Below are positions 8,752-20,048 of a stretch of 64,000 nt of DNA, one piece after another. A program made the translations under genes and the position numbers. The notes under the pieces were generated by a model. The model searched no databases and was not told where the DNA came from. It saw nothing but the letters and a program-made list of their open reading frames with translations. The stretch lies in assembly GCA_947072565.1 (NCBI GenBank), contig CAMTIM010000025.1, positions 1 to 64,000 of the forward strand, in the 5' to 3' direction. Position 1 is the stretch's first letter. Every line of letters begins with the position of its first letter. This DNA is from an uncultured Peptostreptococcaceae bacterium. GTDB taxonomy: Bacteria; Bacillota; Clostridia; Peptostreptococcales; Peptostreptococcaceae.

Positions 8752-9912
8752 TTATTTTATCAAATAACTCTCCACTTGTAAAATTGCATTTCTTTCCATA
8801 TAAACTCGGTCAACTCTTCTTGACACCATACATAACACTTCATAATTTATAGTTCCTAGGTTATTTGACATATTCTCAACGGTTCTAACACCTTCTCCAA
8901 ATATTATAACCGGATCTCCAATTTTTATATCTATGTCTTTATCAATTTTAACCATACATTGATCCATACATATCCTACCTACAACTTCAAACAATTCACC
9001 TTTTATCAACACCTTTGGATTTGATTGCATCCTTGTAAACCCATCAGCATATCCAATAGGTATTGTTGCTATTTTTTCTGTCCCTCTACATTTATATTTT
9101 AAACCATAGCTTATCCCTACTCCTGAATCTACTTCTTTTATATGGGATATAGTTGTTTTCAATGTCATAACAGGCTTTAGTGGAAGTTTTTCTTTCATTA
9201 CATAATCAGATGGATAATGTCCGTATAATATTATTCCACACCTAACCATATCAAATACCAAATCTGGTAAATCCATAATTGCTGCACTATTTGATACATG
9301 TTTAGTAGGTATACTCACTCCAATTAATTCTAAGTTATCAGCCATAAATTTAAATTTTTGAACTTGAGTATTTGTAAACTCTTTGTTATCTTCATCTGCA
9401 GTAGCAAAATGAGTATACATACCATCTATATTTAGATATTTCAGTTCATAAATTTGTTTTATTTGTTTTATCGATTGCTCATCTGGTTGGAATCCTATTC
9501 TAGCCATTCCAGTATCTATTTTAATATGAACAAAAGCTTTCTTTTTTATACGTTTTGCAACTTCATCCACTTTTAAGGCCATTTCTAAAGAATAAATAGT
9601 AAAAATTATATTGTTTTTAATAGCAATCTCTAAAGATTGTTCTGGAATGTATCCTAAGCATAATATAGGAAGTGTTATATCATTTTCTCTAAGTTCTATA
9701 CCTTCTTCTAACCTAGCAACTGCTAAGTAGTCAACCTTTTGTGTTTCTAGCAATTTTGCAACTTTTACTGAGCCATGACCATAAGCATTAGCTTTTAATA
9801 CTGCACAAATTTTAGTATCTTCCTTTAATAAAGTTTTTATATTATTTAAATTAAATTTAATATTGTCTAGATTTATCTCTGCCCACGTAGGAGCTATTAT
9901 TTTATTTATCAT
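8752..9912 (-). CDS. alr: Alanine racemase
   Basis: A PLP enzyme making D-alanine for peptidoglycan. Length is 386 aa. The PLP Lys40 lies in AVLKANAYGHG, and the catalytic Tyr269 in VGISYGLKY. GGGGGACGG precedes ATG 9912. It is part of the acpS-CBS-lipoprotein-alr-mazE-mazF operon, with a 14-bp gap to the lipoprotein gene. In spore formers a racemase can also reduce alanine-triggered germination, but nothing here shows spore-specific expression. Confidence 0.96.
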   Translation of the reverse strand: MINKIIAPTWAEINLDNIKFNLNNIKTLLKEDTKICAVLKANAYGHGSVKVAKLLETQKVDYLAVARLEEGIELRENDITLPILCLGYIPEQSLEIAIKNNIIFTIYSLEMALKVDEVAKRIKKKAFVHIKIDTGMARIGFQPDEQSIKQIKQIYELKYLNIDGMYTHFATADEDNKEFTNTQVQKFKFMADNLELIGVSIPTKHVSNSAAIMDLPDLVFDMVRCGIILYGHYPSDYVMKEKLPLKPVMTLKTTISHIKEVDSGVGISYGLKYKCRGTEKIATIPIGYADGFTRMQSNPKVLIKGELFEVVGRICMDQCMVKIDKDIDIKIGDPVIIFGEGVRTVENMSNNLGTINYEVLCMVSRRVDRVYMERNAILQVESYLIK

Positions 9913-9926
9913 AGGTTCCGTCCCCC

Positions 9927-10517
9927 TTATTTTTTATACTCAAAGTCTTTGTATTTAACTACAAATCTAGTATTTTCTTTAATGTCTAGTATTTCCATTT
10001 TATCAGGGTTTTTAGTCTTAGTATCTATATACAATACTTGCTTATTAAAATATTCATTTTCTCCTGGTATGTATGTTTCTAAACTTAGCTTACCTTTAGA
10101 TAATTGTATCTTCATTTCTTCATTTTGTAGATAATTTTTCATAAAATCCCCTATAAACATATACTGATCATTTCTACCTATATTAGGCAATTCTACAATA
10201 TCATTTATATTAGGATTTTTAACCAGTATTTTATTATTTTTATATTCAATAGTTTTCCCTTTTAAATTTTTAGGAGAAACTATTTCTAACTTATAATTAT
10301 CTGGCTTATTATATTTATGAATAAAAGTATAATTTTGTGAAGATTTATTACCAATTACTTCAACTTCAGCGCTACATCTATATGATTTCATAGTTGAAAT
10401 TTTCTTTTGAAATTCTTTGTATACTTCTTCTTTTGTGGACTCTCTTCTTTGGCACCCTATTATAACTCCTAAAATACCAATAGTTATTAATATTAAAATT
10501 GCCCACTTTTTTTTCAC
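9927..10517 (-). CDS. LolA-like lipoprotein, YdcC family
   Basis: A 196-aa predicted lipoprotein. The signal peptide ends in a lipobox (VIIGC) with lipidated Cys22. The rest shows the strand-rich LolA/YdcC-like pattern (MKSYRCSAEVEV, then DNYKLEIVSP). B. subtilis has the lipoprotein ydcC at the same place, between acpS and alr. It starts with GTG 10517 after AGGAGG. It is in the operon with the CBS gene upstream (20-bp gap) and alr downstream. The role is probably in the cell envelope; the ligand is unknown. Confidence 0.8.
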   Translation of the reverse strand: MKKKWAILILITIGILGVIIGCQRRESTKEEVYKEFQKKISTMKSYRCSAEVEVIGNKSSQNYTFIHKYNKPDNYKLEIVSPKNLKGKTIEYKNNKILVKNPNINDIVELPNIGRNDQYMFIGDFMKNYLQNEEMKIQLSKGKLSLETYIPGENEYFNKQVLYIDTKTKNPDKMEILDIKENTRFVVKYKDFEYKK

Positions 10518-10537
10518 AAGTATCCTCCTATTTAATT

Positions 10538-10999
10538 TTATTCATTGTACATAGCTTTTATTATGTCATACCTACATATTATGCCTTTGAGAATATTAGT
10601 ATCATCAACAACAGGAACTCTATTTATTGATTTTTTTATCATAATATTGGCTATATCATCAAATGTATCATTTTCATGAACCTTAATTATATCTGTAGAC
10701 ATTAACTCTGAAACTTTGTATGCAGCTATCCTCTTCATGTCTACTTCCATTTGTTTAAAATCATCTAAAAATATTAAGCCTTCTAACAGATTTAGCACTT
10801 GTGGTGCTTCTACATATTTTTCTTTTTTCATTATATCTGTTTCAGAAATCACCCCAACTACTTTGTTATTCTCATCTACTACAGGCATTCCTCCTATTTT
10901 TTCTTTTATCAATAATTTTGCTACATTAACTATAGTATCATCTCTGTGTGCTATTACTACATGACTTGTCATTATATCTTTAGCTGTTTTATTTTTCAT
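10538..10999 (-). CDS. Two-CBS-domain protein
   Basis: A 153-aa cytosolic protein consisting of a pair of CBS domains (about residues 5-60 and 92-150) and nothing else. Each shows the usual signature: AKDIMT with GGMPVVDENNKVVGVISETD, and VSELMS with NRVPVVDDTNILKGIICRYD. Such stand-alone pairs usually sense adenine nucleotides, but the ligand and target cannot be read from sequence. It sits 4 bp after acpS and 20 bp before the lipoprotein gene, a position with no counterpart in the B. subtilis acpS-ydcC-alr order as I know it. Confidence 0.88.
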   Translation of the reverse strand: MKNKTAKDIMTSHVVIAHRDDTIVNVAKLLIKEKIGGMPVVDENNKVVGVISETDIMKKEKYVEAPQVLNLLEGLIFLDDFKQMEVDMKRIAAYKVSELMSTDIIKVHENDTFDDIANIMIKKSINRVPVVDDTNILKGIICRYDIIKAMYNE

Positions 11000-11003
11000 T
11001 TTA

Positions 11004-11384
11004 TCACTCCTTAATTATAGTTACGGCATTAGCTACAGCATATTGCTTACAATGAGATATCGAAACTTTTATTTCTAAAACATTATAATCTATGCACATT
11101 TGCTCTAAATTATTATAAGTTTTAACTACTGGCTTACCTAATTCATTTCTTAATACTTCAATGTCTTTAAAATTAAAATTTCTGATTCCAGTTCCCATAG
11201 ATTTGCTAATAGCTTCTTTAGCTGCAAAATTACCTGCTATACTCTCCGCTTTAAATCCATTAGATTGAAAATATTTTATTTCATCACTTGTAAATATTTT
11301 TTCTAAAAACCTAGAATTATCTTTTATAGCATTTTTTATTCTTTCAATTTCAATAATGTCAATTCCAATATCATGTATACCCAT
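11004..11384 (-). CDS. acpS: Holo-[acyl-carrier-protein] synthase
   Basis: Transfers 4'-phosphopantetheine from CoA to acyl carrier protein for fatty acid synthesis. Length is 126 aa, typical. The Mg-binding Asp9 lies in HDIGIDIIEI and Glu57 in NFAAKEAISKSMGTG. The start is ATG 11384, preceded by TTGGAGGAT; a TTG four codons earlier is inside that site. It is first in the operon leading to alr and mazEF. Confidence 0.94.
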   Translation of the reverse strand: MGIHDIGIDIIEIERIKNAIKDNSRFLEKIFTSDEIKYFQSNGFKAESIAGNFAAKEAISKSMGTGIRNFNFKDIEVLRNELGKPVVKTYNNLEQMCIDYNVLEIKVSISHCKQYAVANAVTIIKE

Positions 11385-11611
11385 AATATCCTCCAAATTT
11401 TTCTTCTACTATTATTGTATTACTATTAAGTAATTATATACAATTTTCTTTCTATTAATATATATAGTAACCAAAATTAATATATAATTGTATTATATAC
11501 CTACTTAATATATTTATGTAATGCTTCGCTTAGATTTTAAAGTATCAATTTTGTAAACCCTATTTTAATTCAATCTATTGATTTTTTTAAAATTATTATT
11601 TTATAATAAGC

Positions 11612-11643
11612 AAAAAAGACTAGGTAAATTACCTAGTCTTTAT
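11612..11643 (-). terminator. Intrinsic terminator of the ATP synthase operon
   Basis: On the minus strand AAAGACTAGGTAA pairs with TTACCTAGTC and is followed by TTTTTT. It begins about 15 bp after the atpC stop codon. This shows that the short atpC end is the true end of the operon. Confidence 0.92.
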
Positions 11644-11658
11644 ATATTAAATATTCTT

Positions 11659-11919
11659 TTATATCCAGTCAGCAGATTCAGTTACTATAACTGTTTTATC
11701 TTTATCTACGTTCATGAATCCTCCAGAGATTTTAGCATCTTTGTAGTTTCCATCTTTTTTTATACGTAAAGTTCCAGTTGCAAGTCCTGCTACTAAAGGT
11801 CTGTGGTTTTTAAGTATACCTCTATCACCTTCAGTAGTTCTAACTATAATCATCTCTGCACTTCCATTATAAAAAGTTTTATTAGGAGTAACAATTTCAA
11901 CCGTAAATTCGCTTGCCAT
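11659..11919 (-). CDS. atpC: F-type ATP synthase epsilon subunit, lacking the C-terminal domain
   Basis: The epsilon subunit of the F1 central stalk, which couples rotor and catalytic head. Only 86 aa are present, whereas typical epsilon subunits have about 130-140. The N-terminal beta-sandwich is complete (FTVEIVTPNKTFYNG to TVIVTESADWI), but the C-terminal two-helix domain, which inhibits ATP hydrolysis in many bacteria, is absent. No lost reading frame follows: the TAA is followed within about 15 bp by the operon terminator, so there is no room for the missing domain. GGGGAG precedes ATG 11919, 2 bp after atpD. I read this as a naturally short form, not a sequencing frameshift. Confidence 0.93.
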   Translation of the reverse strand: MASEFTVEIVTPNKTFYNGSAEMIIVRTTEGDRGILKNHRPLVAGLATGTLRIKKDGNYKDAKISGGFMNVDKDKTVIVTESADWI

Positions 11920-11921
11920 TA

Positions 11922-13319
<1,398 letters not shown>

Positions 13320-13332
13320 CTAGCCTCCTTAA

Positions 13333-14187
13333 TTATTGAGCTGAAGAAGCTCCTGCAACTATCTCAGATATTTCTTGAGTAACTGCTGCCTGTCTCGCTC
13401 TATTGTAAACTAATTCTAATTTTGATATCATGTCATTTGCATTGTCTGTAGCCGATTCCATTGCAGTTCTTCTTGCAGCTTGTTCAGATGCATAAGATTC
13501 CGCTATAGCTCCATACACACTTCCTGAAACATACTTAGGTAATACATATCCAAGTACTGCATCAGCTGAAGGTAAGTATTCTACTGCAGATTTGCCTTTT
13601 ATGACTTCTTCAGTTTTATCTATTGTAAGTGGTAACAGTCTTACTACTTTAGGTTCTTGAGTTAATGCAGATACGAATTCCGTATAAACAAGATTTACCT
13701 CATCAACTTCTCCATTTTTATAAGCATCCATAGCTATTTGAGCTACTCTACTTGCATCTTCATAAACAGCATCTTCTACAGATTCTATAGAATCTATTAT
13801 TTCATAACCTCTTTTAGATAAAGATTCTTTAGCCTTTTTTCCTACAGAAATTACTTTTGCTGTTTGAGCTTGATTATGGTTAAGTACAGCTTTTAAAATG
13901 TTAGAGTTGTAACCTCCAGCAAGTCCTCTGTCTCCTGCTACTACTATATAACATACGTTATTAACTTCTTTTTCTGTAAGAAATATATTCTTACTTCCAC
14001 CCGTATTCTTAGCAATATCTTGAACAGTGTTGTATAAAGTATTAAAATAAGGTCTTGCACTTTCAGCTTTTTCTTTAGCTTTTCTAAACTTAGAAGAAGA
14101 GACAAGTTCCATGGCCTTAGTTATTTGCTTAGTACTCTCAACACTCTTAATACGAGTTTTAATTTCCTTCATTCCAGCTCCTGCCAA
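13333..14187 (-). CDS. atpG: F-type ATP synthase gamma subunit
   Basis: The central rotor shaft subunit, 284 aa, with the long N- and C-terminal coiled-coil helices typical of the family (KEIKTRIKSVESTKQITKAME and the final YNRARQAAVTQEISEIV). It probably starts at TTG 14187, which is 8 bases after AGGAGG and gives the classical MAGAGMKEI N-terminus. An ATG five codons later is an alternative. Confidence 0.96.
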   Translation of the reverse strand: MAGAGMKEIKTRIKSVESTKQITKAMELVSSSKFRKAKEKAESARPYFNTLYNTVQDIAKNTGGSKNIFLTEKEVNNVCYIVVAGDRGLAGGYNSNILKAVLNHNQAQTAKVISVGKKAKESLSKRGYEIIDSIESVEDAVYEDASRVAQIAMDAYKNGEVDEVNLVYTEFVSALTQEPKVVRLLPLTIDKTEEVIKGKSAVEYLPSADAVLGYVLPKYVSGSVYGAIAESYASEQAARRTAMESATDNANDMISKLELVYNRARQAAVTQEISEIVAGASSAQ

Positions 14188-14214
14188 TTGGGTTACCTCC
14201 TTTTTTAAAAAGGA

Positions 14215-15717
14215 TTACGCTTCTATAACAAATTTTTTCTTAAATTCGTTTATTGCGTTAGTTAATTCTTGAGCGAAGTCTCCGTTTTCAAGAATTTTCT
14301 TTCCTATTTGTGGATAATTTGCATCTACATATTCGTATAATTCTTTTTCAAATCTAGCTATATTGTTAACAGGTATATCTGCTAATAAATCATTTGTAAC
14401 AGCGTGTATCATCATAACTTGGTTTGCAACAGCTAATGGTTGATGCTCACCTTGTTTTAATACTTCAACTATTCTCTCACCTTGTGCAAGTCTGTTTTTA
14501 GTATCTTCATCTAAATCAGACCCAAACTGTGCAAATGCTGCAAGTTCTTTATATTGAGAGTAAAGAAGCTTTAATGGTCCAGCAACTTTTTTCATTGATT
14601 TTATTTGTGCAGAACCTCCAACTCTTGATACTGATATACCAGGGTCTACTGCTGGTCTTATACCTGCATAGAATAATTCTGGTGTTAAGTATATTTGTCC
14701 ATCTGTTATAGATATAACATTAGTTGGTATATAAGCAGAAACGTCTCCACCTTGAGTTTCGATTATAGGTAGTGCAGTTATAGAACCTCCACCTAAATCA
14801 TCAGATAATTTAGCTGCTCTTTCTAATAATCTTGAGTGTAAGTAGAATACATCTCCAGGATACGCTTCACGACCTGGTGGTCTCTTAAGTAATAATGACA
14901 TCTCTCTGTATGCAACAGCATGCTTAGTTAAGTCATCATATACTATTAAAACATGTTTTCCTTCAAACATGAATTCTTCACCCATTGCAACTCCTGCATA
15001 TGGTGCTAAGAATTGAAGTGGTGCTGCTTCAGATGCAGTAGCAGATACTACTATTGTATAATCCATAGCTCCATTTTTTTCTAAAGTGTTAACTAATTGA
15101 GCTACTGTAGAACGTTTTTGTCCTATAGCAACATATATACATACAACATCTTTACCTTTTTGGTTAAGTATTGTATCTATACATATAGATGTTTTACCTG
15201 TTTGTCTATCTCCGATTACAAGTTCCCTTTGCCCTTTTCCTATTGGAATCATGGCATCGATAGCTTTTATACCTGTTTCAAGTGGTTGATGAACAGATTT
15301 TCTAGCTATTATTCCTGTAGCTTCAGACTCAACTGGTCTAAACTTATCTGAATTTATAGGTCCTTTTCCATCTATTGGTTGACCTAATGCATTTACTACT
15401 CTTCCTACTAAAGCTTCACCAACAGGAACTGAAACTACGTTACCAGTTCTTTTAACGATGTCGCCTTCTTTTATATGTTGGTCATTACCAAGCATAACTA
15501 CTCCAACCATGTCTTCTTCAAGGTTAAGAGCCATTCCGTAAACTTCTCCTGGGAATTCTAAAAGTTCTCCAGCCATAGCATTCTCTAATCCATAAACACT
15601 AGATATACCATCTCCAACTTTTAAAACACTACCTGTATCAGTTAACTCAACTTTATTCTCATAATTTTTTATTTGCTCTTTAATTATAGAACTTATTTCT
15701 TCAGGTCTTAAGTTCAT
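14215..15717 (-). CDS. atpA: F-type ATP synthase alpha subunit
   Basis: The non-catalytic nucleotide-binding subunit of F1, 500 aa. The P-loop GDRQTGKTS and the arginine finger region [10 protein letters not shown] are visible. It starts at ATG 15717 after GGCGGTG. Standard position between atpH and atpG. Confidence 0.98.
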   Translation of the reverse strand: MNLRPEEISSIIKEQIKNYENKVELTDTGSVLKVGDGISSVYGLENAMAGELLEFPGEVYGMALNLEEDMVGVVMLGNDQHIKEGDIVKRTGNVVSVPVGEALVGRVVNALGQPIDGKGPINSDKFRPVESEATGIIARKSVHQPLETGIKAIDAMIPIGKGQRELVIGDRQTGKTSICIDTILNQKGKDVVCIYVAIGQKRSTVAQLVNTLEKNGAMDYTIVVSATASEAAPLQFLAPYAGVAMGEEFMFEGKHVLIVYDDLTKHAVAYREMSLLLKRPPGREAYPGDVFYLHSRLLERAAKLSDDLGGGSITALPIIETQGGDVSAYIPTNVISITDGQIYLTPELFYAGIRPAVDPGISVSRVGGSAQIKSMKKVAGPLKLLYSQYKELAAFAQFGSDLDEDTKNRLAQGERIVEVLKQGEHQPLAVANQVMMIHAVTNDLLADIPVNNIARFEKELYEYVDANYPQIGKKILENGDFAQELTNAINEFKKKFVIEA

Positions 15718-15732
15718 GGGTTCACCGCCATT

Positions 15733-16275
15733 CTAAGATATTACTTGAGATAATTGGTCTTTCATCTTCGTTAAACGAGTCTTGACAGTACCGTCGATCT
15801 CTTCGTTTCCAAGTCTAACTAAAACTCCGCCTAATATAGACTTATCAATTTTATTTTCTAAAGTAACATTTTTATTGTATTTGCTTGAAAGTTTAGCCTC
15901 AAGCTGCTTTAATTCTTCTTGGGTCATAGGGACTGCTGTTATTGCACTTCCTTCTATGATATTGTTTTTTTCGTTTAATAAAGCTTTGCAAGATTTTTGA
16001 ACAGCTTCTAAAGCTGATACTCTGTCTTTGTCTATTATTATTTTTAAGAAATTGTTTAAGTTATCGCTTATTTGATTGCCAAAAACTTTTTCTACTAAAT
16101 CCTTTTTATCTCCCTTTGTAACAAGAGGAGATTTTAAGACATTATAAAAATCTTGATTAGATTTTAATATGTCTATTACTGCATTTAGTTCTTCATATAG
16201 GTTAGTAGTTGAATTATCTTCTTCCCCTACTTGAAATAGAGCTTCGGCATATCTTTCTGCTATTAGATTTATCAT
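15733..16275 (-). CDS. atpH: F-type ATP synthase delta subunit
   Basis: The peripheral stalk subunit joining F1 to the b subunits, 180 aa. The N-terminal helical domain (LIAERYAEALFQVG) and the conserved C-terminal end (ILGGVLVRLGNEEIDGTVKTRL) are typical. Its ATG overlaps the atpF stop as ATGA, indicating translational coupling. Confidence 0.96.
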   Translation of the reverse strand: MINLIAERYAEALFQVGEEDNSTTNLYEELNAVIDILKSNQDFYNVLKSPLVTKGDKKDLVEKVFGNQISDNLNNFLKIIIDKDRVSALEAVQKSCKALLNEKNNIIEGSAITAVPMTQEELKQLEAKLSSKYNKNVTLENKIDKSILGGVLVRLGNEEIDGTVKTRLTKMKDQLSQVIS

Positions 16276-16772
16276 TTAGCCTCGCCTACCTCTTTTATAA
16301 AGTTATTTATTAACTCTTCATGCTTAGACTTGTCTAAGTCTTTTTCAATAACCTTAGATGCAGCTAATAATGCTATGTCTGATATATCATCTTTAATCTC
16401 ATTCATAACTTTTGCTCTTTCTTGTTCTACATCTTTGCTAGCTTTTTCTCTTAAGCTTTGAGCTTCTTGCTTAGCAGCAGAAACTATTTCTGCTTCTTTT
16501 TGCTCTGCTCTTAAAGTCGCTTGCTTAACTATTTCTTGACCTTCAGTTCTAGCAGAACCTATTTTTTCTTCGTATTCCTTCTTTAAAGATATACCTTCAG
16601 TTTTAGCAGTTTCTCCTTGTGCTAAATTTGCTTTTATATCTTTTTCTCTAGCTTCTATTATCCCTAATACAGGTTTAAATAAAAGTTTCTTTAAGATCAT
16701 AAATACTAAGAATGTATTTACAAGTTGGAATGCTAGTTCATATGTTATGCCTATAAGTGGCTTAATATCCAT
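16272..16772 (-). CDS. atpF: F-type ATP synthase b subunit
   Basis: The peripheral stalk subunit, 166 aa: one N-terminal membrane segment (about residues 8-30) and then a long charged helix that dimerises. GAAAGGAGG precedes ATG 16772. It is separated from atpE by 87 bp that hold a strong hairpin. Confidence 0.96.
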   Translation of the reverse strand: MDIKPLIGITYELAFQLVNTFLVFMILKKLLFKPVLGIIEAREKDIKANLAQGETAKTEGISLKKEYEEKIGSARTEGQEIVKQATLRAEQKEAEIVSAAKQEAQSLREKASKDVEQERAKVMNEIKDDISDIALLAASKVIEKDLDKSKHEELINNFIKEVGEAK

Positions 16773-16803
16773 TTTTTGTCCTCCTTTCTACCAATCACAA
16801 TTT

Positions 16804-16836
16804 ATAAGTAGGAGATGGCCAAACCATCTCCTATTT
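16804..16836 (-). other. Intercistronic hairpin between atpE and atpF
   Basis: TAGGAGATGG (16809-16818) and CCATCTCCTA (16824-16833) form a 10-bp perfect stem with a 5-nt loop, which can extend with weaker pairs. On the minus strand it lies just after the atpE stop. Only a weak U-tract follows, so it is more likely an RNA-stability or processing element, or a leaky attenuator, than a full terminator. It could help produce the c subunit in excess. Confidence 0.7.
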
Positions 16837-16859
16837 AATAAATTTTTCTATTATTTTAA

Positions 16860-17117
16860 CTATCCTAATAATTTAACTAATGGGTTAGCAAATAGAAGTA
16901 TGATTGCTATAACAAGTCCATATATTGCAGAAGATTCTGCAACTGCTGCTCCAAGTAACATTGTTTGAGTTATATCTCCTTTAGCTTCTGGTTGGTTACC
17001 AACTGCTTCTGCTGCCTTTCCTGCTGCGAATCCTTGTCCGATTCCTGCTCCGATTCCTGTTGCAACTGCAATTCCTGCTCCTATAGCTGATCCTGCTAAT
17101 AATATAGCTGTTTCCAT
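16860..17117 (-). CDS. atpE: F-type ATP synthase c subunit (Na+-type signature)
   Basis: The ring-forming membrane subunit, 85 aa, two transmembrane helices joined by a polar loop ([11 protein letters not shown]). The ion-binding set is Gln28 (GIGQG), Val59, Glu61, Ser62, Ser63 and Tyr66 (VAESSAIYG). It matches the Na+-coordinating set of Ilyobacter/Propionigenium c subunits at every position, with a four-residue offset and a Thr-to-Ser exchange at one site. This predicts a Na+-translocating enzyme. TAAGGAGG precedes ATG 17117. Confidence 0.97.
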   Translation of the reverse strand: METAILLAGSAIGAGIAVATGIGAGIGQGFAAGKAAEAVGNQPEAKGDITQTMLLGAAVAESSAIYGLVIAIILLFANPLVKLLG

Positions 17118-17171
17118 GATTGTTTCCTCCTTAAAATTTTTTAATTATTTTTTTAATCTAAATTATAATTT

Positions 17172-17879
17172 TTACTCTGTTTCTGCTGCAATTCCAACGA
17201 AAACCATCGTTAACATTATAAATATAAACGATTGTAATAGTCCAGCAAATATATCAAAGTAAAAATGTAGTGGTACTGGTATTATTAATTGCCCTACTGG
17301 TATTGATACTCCCGGTATTAATGAAGATACATAACCTAGGAAATCATATAGTAGTTTCATTATAACAGATCCACCTAATATGTTTCCGAATGGACGGAAA
17401 CTTAATGAGATAGGCTTAGCTAATTCTCCAATTAAGTTAAGTGGTAGCATTAATGGCGATGGTTCTATAAGATCTTTAAAGAAACCAAATCCATGGAATT
17501 TAACACCTGCATAGTAAATCATAAAGAATGTTATCAGTGCCCATGCTAATGTTGTATCTAAGTCTGTAGTAGGAGATCTAAATCCTAATAGTCCTATTAG
17601 GTTAGAACATGCAAAGAATAAAAATAAACTTCCTATATATGGAATCATATTTGGCATTCTTTTAATTGTCTTCTCTCCCATTATCTCAGTTACAAAATTA
17701 GCAAGACCACCTATAACAAATTCTAAGAATACTTGTACTTTGCTTGTTGGTACTTTCTTTAAATTTCTAGTTAGTAAGAAAGATACTAAAGCTAAAGCAG
17801 CTATTATAATCCAGCTTGTTACTACCGTCTCACTTATCTTGAAGTTATTAAAAAATATAATCCATTTTGCTTGGCTCAT
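17172..17879 (-). CDS. atpB: F-type ATP synthase a subunit
   Basis: The membrane stator with the ion half-channels, 235 aa and several transmembrane segments. The essential Arg is in SFRPFGNILGG. AAAGGAGGCG precedes ATG 17879, 2 bp after the subunit I gene. Confidence 0.97.
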   Translation of the reverse strand: MSQAKWIIFFNNFKISETVVTSWIIIAALALVSFLLTRNLKKVPTSKVQVFLEFVIGGLANFVTEIMGEKTIKRMPNMIPYIGSLFLFFACSNLIGLLGFRSPTTDLDTTLAWALITFFMIYYAGVKFHGFGFFKDLIEPSPLMLPLNLIGELAKPISLSFRPFGNILGGSVIMKLLYDFLGYVSSLIPGVSIPVGQLIIPVPLHFYFDIFAGLLQSFIFIMLTMVFVGIAAETE

Positions 17880-17881
17880 AC

Positions 17882-18271
17882 TTACGCCTCCTTTCTTTTT
17901 AGTTTGTCTATTACTATCTTTTTTGCTAATATAACAAACTTAGGACCTAACAACCCTATTGCAACCCCCAGTATTTCTAAATAAGGGGCTTTCACAGAGA
18001 CTAGTAAAACTACTCCTGTTATAGTCATTCTCAATATATACTGACTTGAATAATATATTTGAGCCCTTGATACAGGCATAGTTACCGATTTTTTTACTGC
18101 TATAGCTAATAATCTAAAATTAAGTATAGCAATTGTTGAACCAAATATTAGTCCTAAAAACATACCTTTACTAAAAATCGACGTTATAAATAATAATATA
18201 ATTACTATTAAATCAAAAACCAAAACGCCCTTTGTTACGTAGTTTATTTCATCTTGTAGATTTGTATTCAT
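17882..18271 (-). CDS. atpI: ATP synthase subunit I family protein
   Basis: A 129-aa membrane protein with four predicted transmembrane segments (about 15-35, 38-58, 72-90, 95-117), in the usual place directly upstream of atpB. Subunit I proteins assist c-ring assembly and perhaps Mg2+ uptake. AAGGAAGTG precedes ATG 18271. The name rests on position and the membrane pattern. Confidence 0.8.
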   Translation of the reverse strand: MNTNLQDEINYVTKGVLVFDLIVIILLFITSIFSKGMFLGLIFGSTIAILNFRLLAIAVKKSVTMPVSRAQIYYSSQYILRMTITGVVLLVSVKAPYLEILGVAIGLLGPKFVILAKKIVIDKLKRKEA

Positions 18272-18275
18272 GATA

Positions 18276-18503
18276 TCACTTCCTTTTTGTATATACGATT
18301 AACGTTTTATAAACTGACATAAATGCTCCCCCAATACCTAGCAATAAAAATATTATTGTTAATATTGGATCAGTCCCAAACTTAGAATCTAAAAATTTAC
18401 CTATAAACGTACATCCTAATATAGATATTAATATCATTAATCCTATCTGGCTTACCAAAGAAAGCATACTAGCTATCTCCATATACATCTTTCTTTTGCT
18501 CAT
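18276..18503 (-). CDS. atpZ: AtpZ-like accessory membrane protein
   Basis: A 75-aa protein with two transmembrane segments (about 17-37 and 46-66) and the IGKFLDSKFGTDP loop typical of the AtpZ / ATPase_gene1 family, found at the start of many atp operons. The start is ATG 18503, with GAGGAAAC upstream; an ATG seven codons earlier has no site. First gene of the ATP synthase operon, 4 bp before atpI. Confidence 0.8.
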   Translation of the reverse strand: MSKRKMYMEIASMLSLVSQIGLMILISILGCTFIGKFLDSKFGTDPILTIIFLLLGIGGAFMSVYKTLIVYTKRK

Positions 18504-18600
18504 ATATAGTTTCCTCACTAACATGAAATAATTAAATTTCTAACTACTTTTAATTACATATTTACTGCCTATGTATTTTGTTAATTTCTTAATAAAATAT

Positions 18601-18629
18601 ATCTTACCACTTTTTATCTAATTTTTAAA
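18601..18629 (-). promoter_or_regulatory. Possible promoter of the ATP synthase operon
   Basis: On the minus strand -35 TTTAAA (18624-18629) and -10 TAAGAT (18601-18606) are 17 bp apart. In such AT-rich DNA a match of this quality can arise by chance. Confidence 0.4.
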
Positions 18630-18846
18630 CAAATTTCAAATATTTTTTTAATAATGTTTATTTTTTTTCACAGAAAACATTTCCTAGCAAAATATTTAAT
18701 CCTTTTTTGTTCTAAATTGTATTAAATGTTATATTCAAAATTCACATTTTATTTTGACTTCATATTATATAACATAATTTAGGCTAAATATTTTATATAA
18801 TAATTAGCAATAATATTTTACCCTCATATACAGGTTTTTATAACGT

Positions 18847-18877
18847 AAAAGGGAATCTATATCTTTATAGATTCCCA
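18847..18877 (-). terminator. Intrinsic terminator after upp
   Basis: GGGAATCTATA (18851-18861) pairs with TATAGATTCCC (18866-18876) and is followed on the minus strand by TTTTA. Confidence 0.9.
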
Positions 18878-18894
18878 ATAATATATTCAATTAA

Positions 18895-19990
<1,096 letters not shown>

Positions 19991-20048
19991 GTATGTAGCC
20001 CTCCATTTTATATTATAATATATTTAGGCATATATTTACCAGTAAATA

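Larger units (their letters stand above)
18504..18894. other. Gene-free region between upp and the atp operon
   Basis: About 390 bp, very AT-rich, with no credible gene on either strand. It holds the upp terminator at its left end and a possible atp operon promoter (-35 TTTAAA 18624-18629, 17-bp gap, -10 TAAGAT 18601-18606, minus strand). This leaves a leader of about 100 nt before atpZ. I see no riboswitch in it. Confidence 0.6.

Noticed and set aside
11612-11919. atpC as a frameshifted gene
   Set aside because: There is no continuing frame with epsilon-like sequence; a terminator follows the stop within about 15 bp.
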